From NCBI GenBank assembly GCA_033239125.1, contig BSWB01000006.1, forward strand, positions 36,932,501 to 36,996,500: a DNA stretch of 64,000 nt, given 5' to 3'. Made by a program: the position numbers and the translations under genes. Below, piece by piece: positions 63,843 through 64,000 of the stretch. The notes under the pieces are model-generated. The model saw nothing but the letters and a program-made list of their open reading frames with translations, made no database searches and was not told the DNA's origin. The stretch's first letter is position 1. Every line of letters begins with the position of its first letter. This stretch comes from Fagopyrum homotropicum (Eukaryota; Streptophyta; Magnoliopsida; Caryophyllales; Polygonaceae).

Positions 63843-64000
63843 GTAAGAGCCTTAGTTTTTGAGTTATTGAGATGAGTGTTGAGGGCACATATTGTGCCTA
63901 GACCGCCCCTACGTGATCCAGAGGCTGCCCCTGCGGTTTATCTGGGCCGCACCTACGCCTCCCTGAGCCTCCCCTGCGGTTTAGGGTGTGTTACAACCGC
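63843..64000. mobile_element. Start of another insertion (F3) with an iterated GC-rich word
   Basis: The integrase frame breaks at TGTAAGAGCCTTAG. Within 160 bp the words ACCGCCCCTACG, GCTGCCCCTGCGGTTT, GCCGCACCTACGCC and CCTCCCCTGCGGTTT follow each other. This resembles the GCAGGGGCGGC iteration of F1. Too little is visible to classify. Confidence 0.45.

Larger units (their letters stand above)
58411..64000 (-). mobile_element. Athila-type element B3, 3' half, truncated by window edge
   Basis: 3' LTR 58411-60018, 3' untranslated region, broken 3' ORF, internal promoter array, conserved hairpin and integrase C-terminus. Same plan as B but more diverged, and unlike B it has integrase. It inserted 9 bp into the copia E LTR (left flank GAACT). 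F3 interrupts it at 63843. Confidence 0.9.

Overview
The window is nuclear DNA of a flowering plant, probably a eudicot (species not identifiable from sequence). It is almost entirely transposable elements stacked inside one another, with one small host gene (a cysteine-rich, defensin-like peptide gene, minus strand, 9260-9587, two exons) and one broken 3' end of an unrecognised host gene (697-1485). I see no rRNA, tRNA or CRISPR.

Layout. 1-11431: an LTR remnant, a host pseudogene, a minisatellite, a decayed gag-protease element here called D (2667-6420, with its regulatory region to about 7130) carrying a composite insertion (3744-5893), a 560-bp hAT-type element (7308-7867), the defensin-like gene and a tiny Tourist-like MITE (10371-10453). 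11432-42154: a five-deep nest. A chromovirus-type LTR starts at 11432; a second (F1) starts inside it at 11699; element C1 (CRM/Reina-like chromovirus) sits in F1 from 13699; Athila-type element A (15543-40494, TSD CTAGG) splits the C1 integrase; Athila-type element B (17969-29765, TSD CCAAA) sits in the 3' untranslated part of A. A and B are on the minus strand with complete LTR pairs, an 18-nt primer-binding site matching the plant tRNA-Asp 3' end, gag, DLGAS-type protease, RT and RNase H, and an extra 3' ORF of the ATHILA ORF-1 type. A carries several stops, frameshifts and a Val at the first RT catalytic Asp. B has lost its integrase. 42155-45270: a one-ended CACTA-type piece and an LTR related to C1 (C2). 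45271-58410: a Sirevirus-type copia element E (minus strand) with an env-like 3' ORF, split by a chromovirus LTR (F2) that itself holds an antisense A-like solo LTR. 58411-64000: a B-like Athila element (B3), cut at 63843 by the start of yet another insertion (F3) that leaves the window.

The most interesting pattern: each retroelement family carries its own private short palindrome, iterated many times. A has CCACGGCCGTGG, B and B3 have CCTCGGTCGAGG, D has AACGCGCTTAACGC, and copia E has TTCAAGGCCTTGAA. The arrays recur upstream of TATA boxes in the LTRs. In A, B and B3 they recur directly upstream of a second, internal TATA box about 430-440 bp before the 3' ORF (430 bp measured in A and B), which looks like a dedicated internal promoter. 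Copia E has a weaker version of the same layout before its env-like ORF. The motifs also spill into untranslated leaders and protein linkers. A second signal is an 18-nt hairpin 41-43 nt past the pol stop codon in A, B and B3, with a compensatory base-pair change in B3.
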